From assembly GCF_023229695.1 (NCBI RefSeq), contig NZ_JALNYS010000007.1:91999-155998 (forward strand): a stretch of DNA of 64,000 nucleotides, in the 5' to 3' direction. Each line of letters starts with the position of its first letter. Position 1 is the first letter of the stretch. Below the pieces are notes generated by a model. It ran no database searches. It was not told the origin of the DNA and saw only the letters and a list, made by a program, of their open reading frames with translations. Shown one piece after another: positions 35,164 to 43,202 of the stretch. Source of the stretch: Sulfuricurvum sp. (GTDB lineage Bacteria; Campylobacterota; Campylobacteria; Campylobacterales; Sulfurimonadaceae). The position numbers were made by a program, and so were the translations under genes.

Positions 35164-35220
35164 GTTCCCTCTCGCATTATTTTTTTAGCACTTTCACGCC
35201 ACGAATTGATATTTTCCCCC

Positions 35221-35238
35221 ATTCCCAACGTTGGGAAT
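35221..35238. repeat. Perfect 18-base palindrome
   Basis: ATTCCCAACGTTGGGAAT is a perfect palindrome with no spacer. It lies just before the transposase remnant and may be part of the same dead element, as a terminal hairpin, or a protein-binding site. Confidence 0.6.
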
Positions 35239-35253
35239 GCGTACTACCCATTC

Positions 35254-35367
35254 ATGCACTACGCCTGCAAAGAAGGCTATTCACAGCATGTAATAGCTGT
35301 ATGTCTGGGATTTTCTCAGCCTTATATCTATAAAATCGTTAAGAAGAGGGGAGATAGTGAGTTATAG
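35254..35367 (+). pseudogene. C-terminal remnant of a Y1-type transposase
   Basis: A 37-codon open piece reading MHYACKEGYSQHVIAVCLGF then SQPYIYKIVKKRGDSEL. The pattern EGYSQ..IA..LGFSQ..I.KIVKK is the helix-turn-helix tail of Y1 (IS200/REP-associated) transposases; the codons after the stop read VSPDP, also like such C-termini. The catalytic part (HUH, Tyr) is absent. No ribosome binding site is present. It marks a decayed mobile element between peb4 and the toxin-antitoxin pair. Confidence 0.5.
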
Positions 35368-35426
35368 GTATCACCTGACCCCCATGCAGTAGACACTTGT
35401 AAATTCGTTAATTTTGTCGATAATAA

Positions 35427-35472
35427 TTGACTTTAAAATACAATTAGAGGTATAATTATCCATATAATTATC
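35427..35472 (+). promoter_or_regulatory. Promoter and operator of the toxin-antitoxin pair
   Basis: TTGACT (35427-35432), an 18-base spacer, then TATAAT (35451-35456). Over the -10 box lies a direct repeat TATAATTATC (35451-35460 and 35463-35472), 12 bases apart. This fits cooperative binding of ribbon-helix-helix antitoxin dimers and autoregulation. Confidence 0.65.
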
Positions 35473-35487
35473 GGATAAGGTGTTGTG

Positions 35488-35727
35488 ATGAATAAATATG
35501 TCAATGTAACCAAAATGAGTATCACCCTCGATAACAGCGTTGCAGATGAGTTGAATGCAATAGCAAAAGAGCTTAATGAGAAAAAGAGTCATTTGATAGA
35601 AAATGCCCTTATGCTCTATTTCGATATGTTGGATGAGAAACTTTCTGACAAACGATTGCGAGAGGCAGAGGAGGGTTCTGTAGCGCCGATCAGTGCCGAA
35701 GAGGTATGGAAAGAACTGGGAATATAA
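35488..35727 (+). CDS. Ribbon-helix-helix antitoxin
   Basis: A 79-residue protein whose N-terminal half is a ribbon-helix-helix DNA-binding domain: strand VTKMSITLDNS and helices VADELNAIAKELNEKKSHLI and ENALMLYFDML. The acidic C-terminal tail (REAEEGSVAPISAEEVWKEL) would wrap the toxin. It acts as repressor of its own operon and neutralises the RelE/ParE-type toxin encoded three bases downstream. The ATG at 35488 is preferred over the GTG one codon before; AAGG lies about eight bases upstream. The promoter carries matching direct repeats. Confidence 0.88.
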   Translation: MNKYVNVTKMSITLDNSVADELNAIAKELNEKKSHLIENALMLYFDMLDEKLSDKRLREAEEGSVAPISAEEVWKELGI

Positions 35728-35730
35728 ACA

Positions 35731-35991
35731 ATGTATGCGATTGAATTTTTGCCCTCTGCAAAAAAAGAGCTTTCGCAATTGGATCGTGTCATCCAAAAAC
35801 AACTCAAAGAAAAAATTATTTTACTCGCAACGGATCCCGATAAGCTCAAAAATAATATCAAAGCATTAAAAGGGGAATACAGCGGCAAATTTCGCTTGCG
35901 GGTGCGGGATTATCGGGTGATTTTTCGGATTACGGAAGAAAAAATTCTCATTACGATCATCCGTATCGGACATCGCAAAGAGATTTATTAG
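35731..35991 (+). CDS. RelE/ParE-superfamily toxin
   Basis: An 86-residue toxin of the RelE/StbE type. It begins MYAIEFLPSAKKELSQLD and has the core strand GKFRLRVRDYRVIFRI and the C-terminal IRIGHRKEIY, with basic residues (Arg, His, Lys) typical of ribosome-dependent mRNA interferases. ParE-type gyrase inhibition is possible, but the GHRKEIY ending favours RelE. It lies three bases after the antitoxin and ends nine bases from the convergent fba stop. The pair interrupts the usual peb4-fba neighbourhood, suggesting acquisition. Confidence 0.9.
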   Translation: MYAIEFLPSAKKELSQLDRVIQKQLKEKIILLATDPDKLKNNIKALKGEYSGKFRLRVRDYRVIFRITEEKILITIIRIGHRKEIY

Positions 35992-36000
35992 AATTCTAAA

Positions 36001-37083
36001 TTAATTTCTATCAATTGCATTCAAATCGCTGAATGCAGTTTTGACACGTGCTACAAGGGTTTTCTGTCCGTCACGGAGCCATTTTCTCGGATCGTAGTAT
36101 TTTTTATTCGGTTTGTCTTCCCCCTCAGGGTTTCCGATCTGACCTTGGAGATAGTCTTTGTACTTTTCGTAATACTCTTTGACCCCTTCCCATGTTGCCC
36201 ATTGGGTGTCGGTATCGATATTCATTTTAATGACACCGTATCCGATTGCCTCTCGGATCTCATCGAGGCTTGAACCTGATCCGCCGTGGAAAACAAAGTT
36301 GACCGGCTTGGCCGATGCGGTGTTGAACTTTTGCTGAATGTAGTGTTGGGAATTATTTAAGATGATCGGGGTAAGAACGACATTCCCCGGTTTGTACACG
36401 CCGTGGACGTTTCCGAACGATGCGGCAATCGTAAAGCGGCTGCTTACTTCGGAGAGTTTTTCATAAGCGTAAGCGACCTCTTCGGGTTGTGTATACAACA
36501 GCGCGTTGTCGACATTGGTATTGTCGACACCATCCTCTTCGCCTCCCGTAACACCCAGTTCGATCTCCAGCGTCATTCCTATTTTGTCCATCCGTTTCAG
36601 GTACTCTACACAGGTCGCCACGTTTTCTTCCAGAGACTCTTCGGAAAGATCAAGCATATGAGAGCTAAAAAGAGGTTTGCCATGCGTCTTGAAATGTTTT
36701 TCCCCGGCATCGAGCAGTGCGTCAATCCACGGGAGAAACTCGCGTCCCGCATGGTCGGTATGAAGAATGACGGGAATACCGTAGGCTTCCGCCATCATAT
36801 GGACGTGATGGGCTCCGCTGATCGCTCCGGCAATGGCCGCTTTTTCATTGTCGTTGCTCAACCCTTTTCCTGCATAATAGCTGGCACCGCCGTTTGAAAA
36901 TTGGATAACGACCGGAGAATTGACCAGTTTTGCCGCTTCAAGAACGCCGTTGATGGAGTCGGTCCCGACTACATTGACTGCGGGAAGAGCATATCCCTCT
37001 TCTTTAGCAATATCAAAAAGTTTTTGGACATCGTCTCCGAACAAGACACCGGGTTTCATCACTTCTAAAATGCGTTTGGACAT
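36001..37083 (-). CDS. fba: Class II fructose-bisphosphate aldolase
   Basis: A 360-residue zinc-dependent aldolase interconverting fructose 1,6-bisphosphate with two triose phosphates. Motifs are YALPAVNVVGTDSINGVLEA, VVIQFSNGGASYYAG, HTDHAGREFLPWIDALL (zinc His and Asp), the linker GGEEDGVDN, FVFHGGSGSS and INTDTQWA-like MNIDTDTQWATWEGV. Length and the Class IIA insertions match E. coli FbaA. It is an anchor gene of the peb4-fba neighbourhood. It is convergent with the toxin gene and divergent from the M23 peptidase gene. Confidence 0.96.
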   Translation of the reverse strand: MSKRILEVMKPGVLFGDDVQKLFDIAKEEGYALPAVNVVGTDSINGVLEAAKLVNSPVVIQFSNGGASYYAGKGLSNDNEKAAIAGAISGAHHVHMMAEAYGIPVILHTDHAGREFLPWIDALLDAGEKHFKTHGKPLFSSHMLDLSEESLEENVATCVEYLKRMDKIGMTLEIELGVTGGEEDGVDNTNVDNALLYTQPEEVAYAYEKLSEVSSRFTIAASFGNVHGVYKPGNVVLTPIILNNSQHYIQQKFNTASAKPVNFVFHGGSGSSLDEIREAIGYGVIKMNIDTDTQWATWEGVKEYYEKYKDYLQGQIGNPEGEDKPNKKYYDPRKWLRDGQKTLVARVKTAFSDLNAIDRN

Positions 37084-37174
37084 AGTTTACCCCACAGTTG
37101 AAATTGCCGATATTATATCCTTAGAGCAATAATGATAGAATTAAACGGCTATAAAAAGAGGGAGAAGAGACTCA

Positions 37175-38548
37175 TTGTTACGAATAGCGTTAATCGTATC
37201 GTTTGTCGTTAGTACGCTTTTGTGTGCGCCGCTAGATCTGCCTTTTCAAACACTGGCGGAACCGTTACAAAAAAGTGCGGAATCGATCGAACGATTGCGT
37301 CATCAACCCATCATGCAACCGAATGAGGAGATATTAAAAAGTTTTTTAAACGGGGTTGATAGTATGCGCAGTACTGCCGGTGAATTGGCGAAAGGGGAGA
37401 GGGTGTATAAAAAGCGTTTAAAGCTTTATCTTCACGATCTACGCGAACTTTCTCAGCAAAAAGAGGCGATCGAAGCTATGTACCGTCAGTCACTCTCTCT
37501 GGCAATGAACAAAGCAGATAAAAAAAATTTTGAAGCATTGGTTTCGATTCCGTTGGAGTCGTTGCATCAGCCTCGGGTCCGTTCCGAAGTGATTGCGTTT
37601 TACCAAAAAAACTATCCGCTTCACACCATTAACCGGGTGGATGCGTTATGTGATGAAGCGGAATTGGAAACCAAAAGCATGCAGCTTGCGATTGAACAGG
37701 AGCAGGCATATGAAGAGCATTTGCGTACCCTCAAACGTTCGGAAGCAAAAACGATTAAACGAGATGCCAAAATCGGTTCTCGCAACAGCGTTATTGTAGT
37801 AAAAGAGAAATTGGCAAACGGTCAGATCGTTTTTGATGTAGAAAACCTGAACCCCTATATGGTGACGTTAGCCCTTGATTTTGAAAAACTTGTCAATTTA
37901 AAACCCGATCACCCTCTCCCTTTATATGTCGAATTATCGGGAAAAAGTAAAAAAGAGGTTTTAACGCTCACCCCCATCGATACATCCGCAGTAACGGATG
38001 AAGCATCATCGTATGGTTGGGTCAAAGGGTCTGCCTTTGCGAAGCACGATGACGATTACGTCTATCGTCTCCCTTTTTCAGGCGGGAAATGCGTAGAGGT
38101 GTCCCAAGGTTACAACGGAGCCGTTTCGCATAAAGGGTTGTCCGCGTATGCGGTCGATTTCGCTATTCCGATCGGAACGCCGATTTATGCTGCCCGAGAA
38201 GGGGAGATTGTTGGGGTGGATGTCAGTCATGATTTGGGCGGGGCAAGTCCCGAATACCGTCCCTATATGAACTACATCAACATAAAGCATTCAGACGGAA
38301 CCCTTGGAAATTATTTTCATCTAAAACTAAACGGTTCGGTTGTTAAAATCGGTCAGAAAATCAAACGGGGCGATCTCATCGGCTATTCGGGAAGTACGGG
38401 ATATTGTACCGCACCGCACCTCCATTTTAGCGTGAGCACGGTAGATCCGGTTTCGATGCGTCGACCGATGAATCTTCCGATAAAAATGCAAACGCTCAAC
38501 GGAATCGTCATGGCACCCCGTAAAGGGGACCGCTATACCGTTCAATAA
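37175..38548 (+). CDS. M23 (LytM) peptidoglycan endopeptidase
   Basis: A 457-residue secreted protein. A signal peptide (1-17, VVSTLLCAP) is followed by a helical, Glu/Lys-rich region (about 20-190), then a beta domain and the catalytic M23 domain (about 305-440). Zinc ligands are seen in SHKGLSAYAVDFAI (His and Asp) and APHLHFSVS (HxH). VYAAREG-like PIYAAREGEIVGVDVSHDLG is standard. It would cut peptide cross-links in the cell wall. Translation starts at TTG 37175 with GGAG upstream. The 3' side faces the repeats at 38.6 kb. Confidence 0.92.
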   Translation: MLRIALIVSFVVSTLLCAPLDLPFQTLAEPLQKSAESIERLRHQPIMQPNEEILKSFLNGVDSMRSTAGELAKGERVYKKRLKLYLHDLRELSQQKEAIEAMYRQSLSLAMNKADKKNFEALVSIPLESLHQPRVRSEVIAFYQKNYPLHTINRVDALCDEAELETKSMQLAIEQEQAYEEHLRTLKRSEAKTIKRDAKIGSRNSVIVVKEKLANGQIVFDVENLNPYMVTLALDFEKLVNLKPDHPLPLYVELSGKSKKEVLTLTPIDTSAVTDEASSYGWVKGSAFAKHDDDYVYRLPFSGGKCVEVSQGYNGAVSHKGLSAYAVDFAIPIGTPIYAAREGEIVGVDVSHDLGGASPEYRPYMNYINIKHSDGTLGNYFHLKLNGSVVKIGQKIKRGDLIGYSGSTGYCTAPHLHFSVSTVDPVSMRRPMNLPIKMQTLNGIVMAPRKGDRYTVQ

Positions 38549-38580
38549 GGGCAGCTGTTGTACGCAGTACCGGCTGGGTC

Positions 38581-38733
38581 GTCCCTGCCACTTTACGGGC
38601 TATGAGCGGAAAGTGCATAACATCAGAATGATAATTTCTCCCGCATCCGAAAGATACGGGTAGCTTCAGGGGGCTGTAGGGACTTTAGTCCCTGCCACTT
38701 TACGGGCTATGAGCGGAAAGTGCGTAACATCAG
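38581..38733 (-). repeat. Two hairpin-repeat units before the cupin stop
   Basis: Two units in minus orientation, about 38581-38630 (partial) and 38645-38733. Each reads, on the minus strand, GATGTTACGCACTTTCCGCT, then CATAGCCCGTAAAGTGGCAG, then a GGGAC..GTCCC hairpin; the link holds CCGCATCCGAAAGATACGGG. The CTCATAGC loop is the variant also seen at 58.9 kb. The 38733 end overlaps the cupin coding sequence by four bases and supplies its TGA stop. Confidence 0.7.
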
Positions 38734-39023
38734 CTGAAAATAGCAATCCATAATGCGTCATTGCTTGTGGAGAGGACACGATGGGGGGTATGACGGGGAA
38801 TAAAAAGGAAATCTCCCTTTTGAAGGCGACGGAGTTCTCCGTCCATTTCCAGTTGAGCCGCCCCCTCTAATAAGATCACCCATTCATCCTCTTGCTGAAA
38901 GTATTCAATACCCGGGCGCGTGAGATGTGAGCGTATCCCCTCAATTTTGAGGGATCCGGTCTGATAAAAAGTGACAAACGTTTCTCTATCGCTTTCAGGC
39001 TTGGCAAGATCATAAATATTCAT
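38730..39023 (-). CDS. Small cupin-domain protein
   Basis: A 97-residue single-domain cupin. The metal-binding motifs are partly visible: EYFQQEDEWVILLEGAAQLE (first motif, with the His pair not obvious), then GDFLFIPRHTPHRVL with His residues. Members bind a metal and a small ligand and range from enzymes to sugar-binding proteins; function here is unknown. The last residues AIFS and the TGA stop run into the end of a hairpin repeat, so the C-terminus may have been altered by repeat insertion. Confidence 0.85.
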   Translation of the reverse strand: MNIYDLAKPESDRETFVTFYQTGSLKIEGIRSHLTRPGIEYFQQEDEWVILLEGAAQLEMDGELRRLQKGDFLFIPRHTPHRVLSTSNDALWIAIFS

Positions 39024-39088
39024 GGGGATACTCCTAAGTTTATGCGTGATATGATTCCATATATTATAGAAATTAAAGTGTACTGTTT

Positions 39089-39598
39089 ATGAAAAATATT
39101 GTTTTGATCGGTTTTATGGGGGTAGGAAAGGGTTCTATCGCCCGTGAAGTTGTAAAAAAATCGAGTTTTGTGGCTCTGGATACGGATGATATCATCGAAA
39201 GTATGGAGAACCGGAAAATAAAAACTATTTTTGCGGAAGAGGGGGAAAAATATTTTCGATCCCTTGAACGTAAGGTGGCCCGGTGGCTCAAAAAAAATGT
39301 AGAGGGGACTCTTATATCGACGGGTGGGGGATTTTATAAAGTCCCGAACATTAAAAAAATCGGTACCGTGGTATTATTGCATGCTCCGTTTGAAACCATA
39401 TACAACCGTATTCTAGAACATCCGGAAGCGGATAAAAAACTGGCAAAGCGCCCTTTGTTCCAAGACATCGAGAAGGCCAGAGCGTTGTATGAAGAGAGGC
39501 TTCCCTTATATTTGAAAGCGGCAGATATCGTCATCGACGTACGTGACAAGAATGTCCCAAAAATTGCTAATGAAATCTTAAAAAAGGTGAAAAGATGA
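39089..39598 (+). CDS. aroK: Shikimate kinase
   Basis: A 169-residue P-loop kinase of the aromatic amino acid pathway that phosphorylates shikimate at the 3-hydroxyl. The P-loop is GFMGVGKGS, in which the residue after Lys is Gly and Ser follows; this resembles adenylate kinase (GKGT) and differs from the usual GK[ST]. The shikimate-binding parts ALDTDDIIESMENRKI, FAEEGEKYFRSLE and LISTGGGFYK, and the lid KRPLFQDI, are present. It overlaps the next gene as ATGA and heads an aroK-thioredoxin-hisD run. Confidence 0.94.
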   Translation: MKNIVLIGFMGVGKGSIAREVVKKSSFVALDTDDIIESMENRKIKTIFAEEGEKYFRSLERKVARWLKKNVEGTLISTGGGFYKVPNIKKIGTVVLLHAPFETIYNRILEHPEADKKLAKRPLFQDIEKARALYEERLPLYLKAADIVIDVRDKNVPKIANEILKKVKR

Positions 39599-40011
39599 AA
39601 CGTATTCTTGTTATGTTGTTGATTGGTTGTACGGTTGCCATGGCTGCCGGAATTAAATGGGAAAAAGATTACGCAACTGCGGTGAAGCAGTCTAAAACCC
39701 TTAATAAGCCGATGATGTTTGTCATTTCGAATCATAATTGCCGTTTTTGTGTTCAATTTGACAACACAACATTAAAAAATCCGAAAGTAGTACAAAAGCT
39801 CAATGCCGAGTATGTTAATTTATTGGTATACGTAGATGAAAACCCCGTATTTCCGCGTGAATTACTGGCGGGCGGGACTCCGGCGACATGGTTTTTGAAA
39901 GACAATACCCCGATGTTTCAGCCTGTGATGGGTGCAGTTGATCCGGAGACCTTTTTAAATGCGCTTACTATCGTAAAAAAAGAGTATGCCGCACAGACAC
40001 AAAAAAAGTAA
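39595..40011 (+). CDS. Periplasmic thioredoxin-fold protein
   Basis: A 138-residue secreted protein with a signal peptide (1-18, CTVAMAAG). It has a thioredoxin-like fold with active-site motif NHNCRFCVQF (CxxC), and GTPATWFLKDN as the cis-Pro region. It is of the SoxW/DUF255-like thioredoxin type and would reduce or oxidise disulfides of periplasmic or cytochrome-maturation partners. It starts within the aroK stop (ATGA), so expression is coupled. The specific partner is unknown. Confidence 0.87.
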   Translation: MKRILVMLLIGCTVAMAAGIKWEKDYATAVKQSKTLNKPMMFVISNHNCRFCVQFDNTTLKNPKVVQKLNAEYVNLLVYVDENPVFPRELLAGGTPATWFLKDNTPMFQPVMGAVDPETFLNALTIVKKEYAAQTQKK

Positions 40012-40024
40012 TTGAAGGAACAAA

Positions 40025-41314
40025 ATGACGATCGTCCGCAGTAGTGATGTTAATTTTAAAGAAGTTTTTGATGAACTTCTCGGACGCGGTAAGATGGATA
40101 TGGAACACGTATCTCAAACCGTCAAAGGGATTATTGATGAGATCAGAGGGGAAAAAGAGAGTGCTTTGATCCGCCACATTGCAAAATTTGACCGTTGGAA
40201 TCCTTCAAGCGGTAGTGAACTTCGTATCGATCCGGCGGATATGGAAGCAGCGTATGATCTTCTTGACCCGAAACTTAAAGCGGCTTTGCACCTAGCGTAT
40301 GCCCGGATACGCGCGTACCATGAAAAGCAGCTTCCAAAAAGCTGGTTTGAAACCGAAGCGAACGGAACCATCCTCGGGCAGAAAGTGACTCCGGTAGATC
40401 GGGCAGGTCTTTACATCCCGGGAGGGAAAGCGGCATATCCGAGCTCATTGCTGATGAATGTCATTCCTGCACAAGTCGCCGGTGTCAAAGAGATTATTGT
40501 AACCACCCCTACTCCGGACAATGAGCCCAATTCCCTGTTGTTGGCTGCATGTCATTTGTGCGGTGTAGAGAATGTTTTCAAAGTAGGCGGTGCGAGTGCA
40601 ATCGCGGCAATGGCATATGGGACGGAGAGTATCCCCAAAGTGGATGTTATTACGGGACCGGGTAACATTTTTGTCGCAACGGCAAAAAAAATGGTTTTCG
40701 GTGAAGTCAACATCGATATGATTGCCGGTCCCAGTGAGATCGGTGTCTTGGCGGATGATTCGGCAAATCCCAAACACATTGCGATTGATCTGCTTTCGCA
40801 AGCGGAACATGATGAGATGGCAAGCTCTATTTTAATTACCCCTTCGCAGCAATTTGCGGATGCGTGCGCCATTGAGATCGAAGCGTGGTTGAAGCAGCTT
40901 CCGCGTGAAGAGATTGCCCGTAAATCGATAGAGGAGAGAGCTGCGATTATTGTCACCGAAACGATGGAAGAGGCGGTAGCTTTGATGAACGAGATCGCCC
41001 CGGAACATCTCGAAGTGGCGACCGACAATCCGTTTGCCCTTCTCCCCTCGATCAAACATGCCGGGGCAATATTTTTGGGGCACTACACCCCTGAGGCAAT
41101 CGGTGACTATGTTGCGGGGCCGAATCACACTTTGCCGACGGGAGGAACGGCGAAGTTTTACTCCCCTTTGGGTGTAGAGAACTTTATGAAAAAATCCTCT
41201 ATCATCTCATTTTCCCGCCAAGCGATCAATGAAATAGGTGAAGCATGTGCCCTTATCGCCCATACGGAAGGGCTGGGCGCACATGAAGCATCGGTCCGCT
41301 GCCGATTAGATTAA
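40025..41314 (+). CDS. hisD: Histidinol dehydrogenase
   Basis: A 429-residue zinc enzyme that oxidises L-histidinol to L-histidine in two NAD-dependent steps. Conserved stretches are PVDRAGLYIPGGKAAYPSSL, GGASAIAAMAYGTESIPKVD, VITGPGNIFVATAKK, MIAGPSEIGVLAD and SQAEHDEMASSIL (zinc ligands Gln and His), then GPNHTLPTGGTAKF. It starts 13 bases after the thioredoxin gene. GAAGGAAC lies six bases before the ATG. The other his genes are not in the window. Confidence 0.96.
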   Translation: MTIVRSSDVNFKEVFDELLGRGKMDMEHVSQTVKGIIDEIRGEKESALIRHIAKFDRWNPSSGSELRIDPADMEAAYDLLDPKLKAALHLAYARIRAYHEKQLPKSWFETEANGTILGQKVTPVDRAGLYIPGGKAAYPSSLLMNVIPAQVAGVKEIIVTTPTPDNEPNSLLLAACHLCGVENVFKVGGASAIAAMAYGTESIPKVDVITGPGNIFVATAKKMVFGEVNIDMIAGPSEIGVLADDSANPKHIAIDLLSQAEHDEMASSILITPSQQFADACAIEIEAWLKQLPREEIARKSIEERAAIIVTETMEEAVALMNEIAPEHLEVATDNPFALLPSIKHAGAIFLGHYTPEAIGDYVAGPNHTLPTGGTAKFYSPLGVENFMKKSSIISFSRQAINEIGEACALIAHTEGLGAHEASVRCRLD

Positions 41315-41318
41315 TGTA

Positions 41319-41424
41319 ATGCACTGTAGGAACAAAGTCCCTACAGTGGCGGGGGCAAATGTCCCTTGCAACCCCCAAAACAAGCGAAGCGCTCCCCGTA
41401 TCTTTCGGCTACGGGAGAAGTTCA
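41319..41424 (+). repeat. Truncated or recombinant hairpin-repeat unit after hisD
   Basis: A unit with a different first stem: CACTGTAGG (41322-41330) pairs perfectly with CCTACAGTG (41340-41348). It is followed by GTGGCGGGGGCAAATGTCCC, AAAACAAGCGAAGCGCTC and CCCGTATC-TTTCGG-CTACGGG, modules shared with the copies at 21.5 kb and 59.0 kb. It lies right after the hisD stop and may serve as a terminator before the next operon. The rest to 41656 holds regulatory dyads only. Confidence 0.65.
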
Positions 41425-41559
41425 TAAACTCTTCAATTTTATTTTTATCCCCTGTGCGGGAAAGATTTCCAAATGGTTACATATCAAAAAGTTATAGCAA
41501 AATAGGGTTGCCTTTTAGTTTTTGTTAAACCTAATTTGGCTACTATCAACCCAGCAGAA

Positions 41560-41624
41560 ATGCCGTCAAATGCCTGAAATCACGGCATCAAATTAAGATT
41601 ATTCATGTTGCTTATGACATGAAT
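41560..41624. promoter_or_regulatory. Two dyads upstream of the molybdoenzyme operon
   Basis: ATGCCGT (41560-41566) pairs with ACGGCAT (41582-41588), 15 bases between. ATTCATGT (41601-41608) pairs with ACATGAAT (41617-41624), eight bases between. A half-site ACGTGAAT follows near 41632. Both lie within 100 bases of the first ATG (41657) and are candidate operators. AAGGAG sits 5-10 bases before that ATG. Confidence 0.5.
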
Positions 41625-41656
41625 GGCGCTCACGTGAATCAGAATAAGGAGAATAT

Positions 41657-42295
41657 ATGCAATTAGGGTTCTTGGTAGACCTTCGCCTTTGTATGGGGTG
41701 TAAGGGCTGTGAGATTGCATGTAAAGTGGAAAACGAAGTTCCACTTAGTACATGGCGTCTTCGTGTTAAATATGTTGATGTAGGTACGTTTCCCGAAACG
41801 AAACGTACGTTTACTCCGCTTCGTTGTAACCATTGTGCCAATGCACCGTGTGAACGTATCTGCCCGGTAAGCGCATTGCACTATATTGAAAACGGTATCG
41901 TTAATATTGACAAAGAGCGCTGCATCGGATGTGCGGGATGTGTTATGGCGTGTCCGTATGGAGCGATCTACATCGATCCTCAAACACAAACAGCCGATAA
42001 ATGTACCTATTGTGCCCACCGTATCGCCAGTTCGATGATGCCATCGTGCGTTGTTGCCTGTCCGGTAGAGGCCAATATATTCGGTGATTTGGATGACCCG
42101 ACTTCAAATATCAGCAAATACATCATGTCCCATCAAGGAAACGTTCAGGTCCGTAAACCGGAAAAAGGGACGGAACCGCATCACTTTTATGTAGGCGGCG
42201 GCAATATCCAATTGAATCCGTTGGCATCGTTCCGTGGTGAAGGTCACAATTTATTCAATAATTTAACGCATCTACCTGTAGGAGGGCACCACTAA
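41657..42295 (+). CDS. 4Fe-4S electron-transfer subunit of a molybdoenzyme
   Basis: A 212-residue ferredoxin-like subunit of the PsrB/NrfC/DmsB type that carries electrons between the catalytic and membrane subunits. Cys clusters are at CMGCKGCEIACKVE, CNHCANAPCERICP, CIGCAGCVMACPYGAIY and CTYCAHR..MMPSCVVACP, enough for four cubanes. There is no signal peptide; it should be exported bound to the Tat-signal catalytic partner. It begins the operon, with AGGAG before the ATG, and its stop overlaps the next start (TAATG). Confidence 0.93.
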   Translation: MQLGFLVDLRLCMGCKGCEIACKVENEVPLSTWRLRVKYVDVGTFPETKRTFTPLRCNHCANAPCERICPVSALHYIENGIVNIDKERCIGCAGCVMACPYGAIYIDPQTQTADKCTYCAHRIASSMMPSCVVACPVEANIFGDLDDPTSNISKYIMSHQGNVQVRKPEKGTEPHHFYVGGGNIQLNPLASFRGEGHNLFNNLTHLPVGGHH

Positions 42296-43194
42296 TGGTA
42301 CATGAAGCAATTGCGGCAACCAATGCGGTTGTGACTCTCGACGTAGCCCTTCCTGGAATCGTATGGGGTTGGATTATCACGATGAATATGTGGGCAAAGA
42401 GTGTGGGGACGGGTATTATCTTTTTGGCCTTTTTCCTATTGAAAAAATATCCGAATGAGACGGGGTTTATCCGATTCCCGGTGGTGGCGATTTCGATCGT
42501 CTTTATCCATATTTTCTTATTTTTTACGGTTATCGATTTGCACCAGATGTTTCGGTTCTGGCATATCTTTTTTCACCCGCATTGGACATCGGCTATTACC
42601 GTCGGTGCATGGATGGCAACCGGTTTTGTCGGACTACTTTTCGGAATGGCGTATGCGGTTTACATGAAAAAAGACGTAGTCTTGTACGATAAATTACTGG
42701 GATACACGACATTGCTGGCTATTCCGGTTACCTTGTACACAGCGGGATTAATGGCGGAATCAACCGCGCGTGAGTTGTGGCAGATGCCTACCGAATCGGC
42801 GCAAATGATTTTAGCGGCATTGCTGGCAGGAACCTCCGCAATGATTTTGATGGGCGGTAATAAATTTTCCGATTCGATTAACAAAGATCTTGGACTCGTA
42901 TTGGGCTTAAGTGCATTTGCGGCATTTATCCTTTATATGTCGGAATATATTTTTGGTGGCATGAAAGCGGAAGAGGTAGCGGCTACATTGGAATTTGTCA
43001 AAGGGGGCGAGTATACGGTAATGTTCTGGATCGGTCAGGTTATGGCCTTCTTGGTTCCTATGGCATTGGTATCTCTCAGCTTGAAAAACAAAAGTTTTTA
43101 TCTTTTGAAAATTGCTGCGGTTTCGGCCTTGGTCGGTCTATGGGTAAGTAAGCACGTTTGGTTGGTTATTCCACAACTGTTAAACATGAGTTAA
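42295..43194 (+). CDS. NrfD-like quinone-interacting membrane anchor
   Basis: A 299-residue integral membrane protein with about eight helices, the NrfD/PsrC family subunit that exchanges electrons with the quinone pool. Features are GIVWGWIITMNMWAKSVGTG, LHQMFRFWHIFFHPHW and the final helix AVSALVGLWVSKHVWLVIPQ. No haem-binding c motif is present, so the anchor is the haem-free type. It lies between the Fe-S subunit and the catalytic subunit, the usual order for complex iron-sulfur molybdoenzymes. Direction of electron flow cannot be read. Confidence 0.9.
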   Translation: MVHEAIAATNAVVTLDVALPGIVWGWIITMNMWAKSVGTGIIFLAFFLLKKYPNETGFIRFPVVAISIVFIHIFLFFTVIDLHQMFRFWHIFFHPHWTSAITVGAWMATGFVGLLFGMAYAVYMKKDVVLYDKLLGYTTLLAIPVTLYTAGLMAESTARELWQMPTESAQMILAALLAGTSAMILMGGNKFSDSINKDLGLVLGLSAFAAFILYMSEYIFGGMKAEEVAATLEFVKGGEYTVMFWIGQVMAFLVPMALVSLSLKNKSFYLLKIAAVSALVGLWVSKHVWLVIPQLLNMS

Positions 43195-43202
43195 AGAGGT
43201 AG

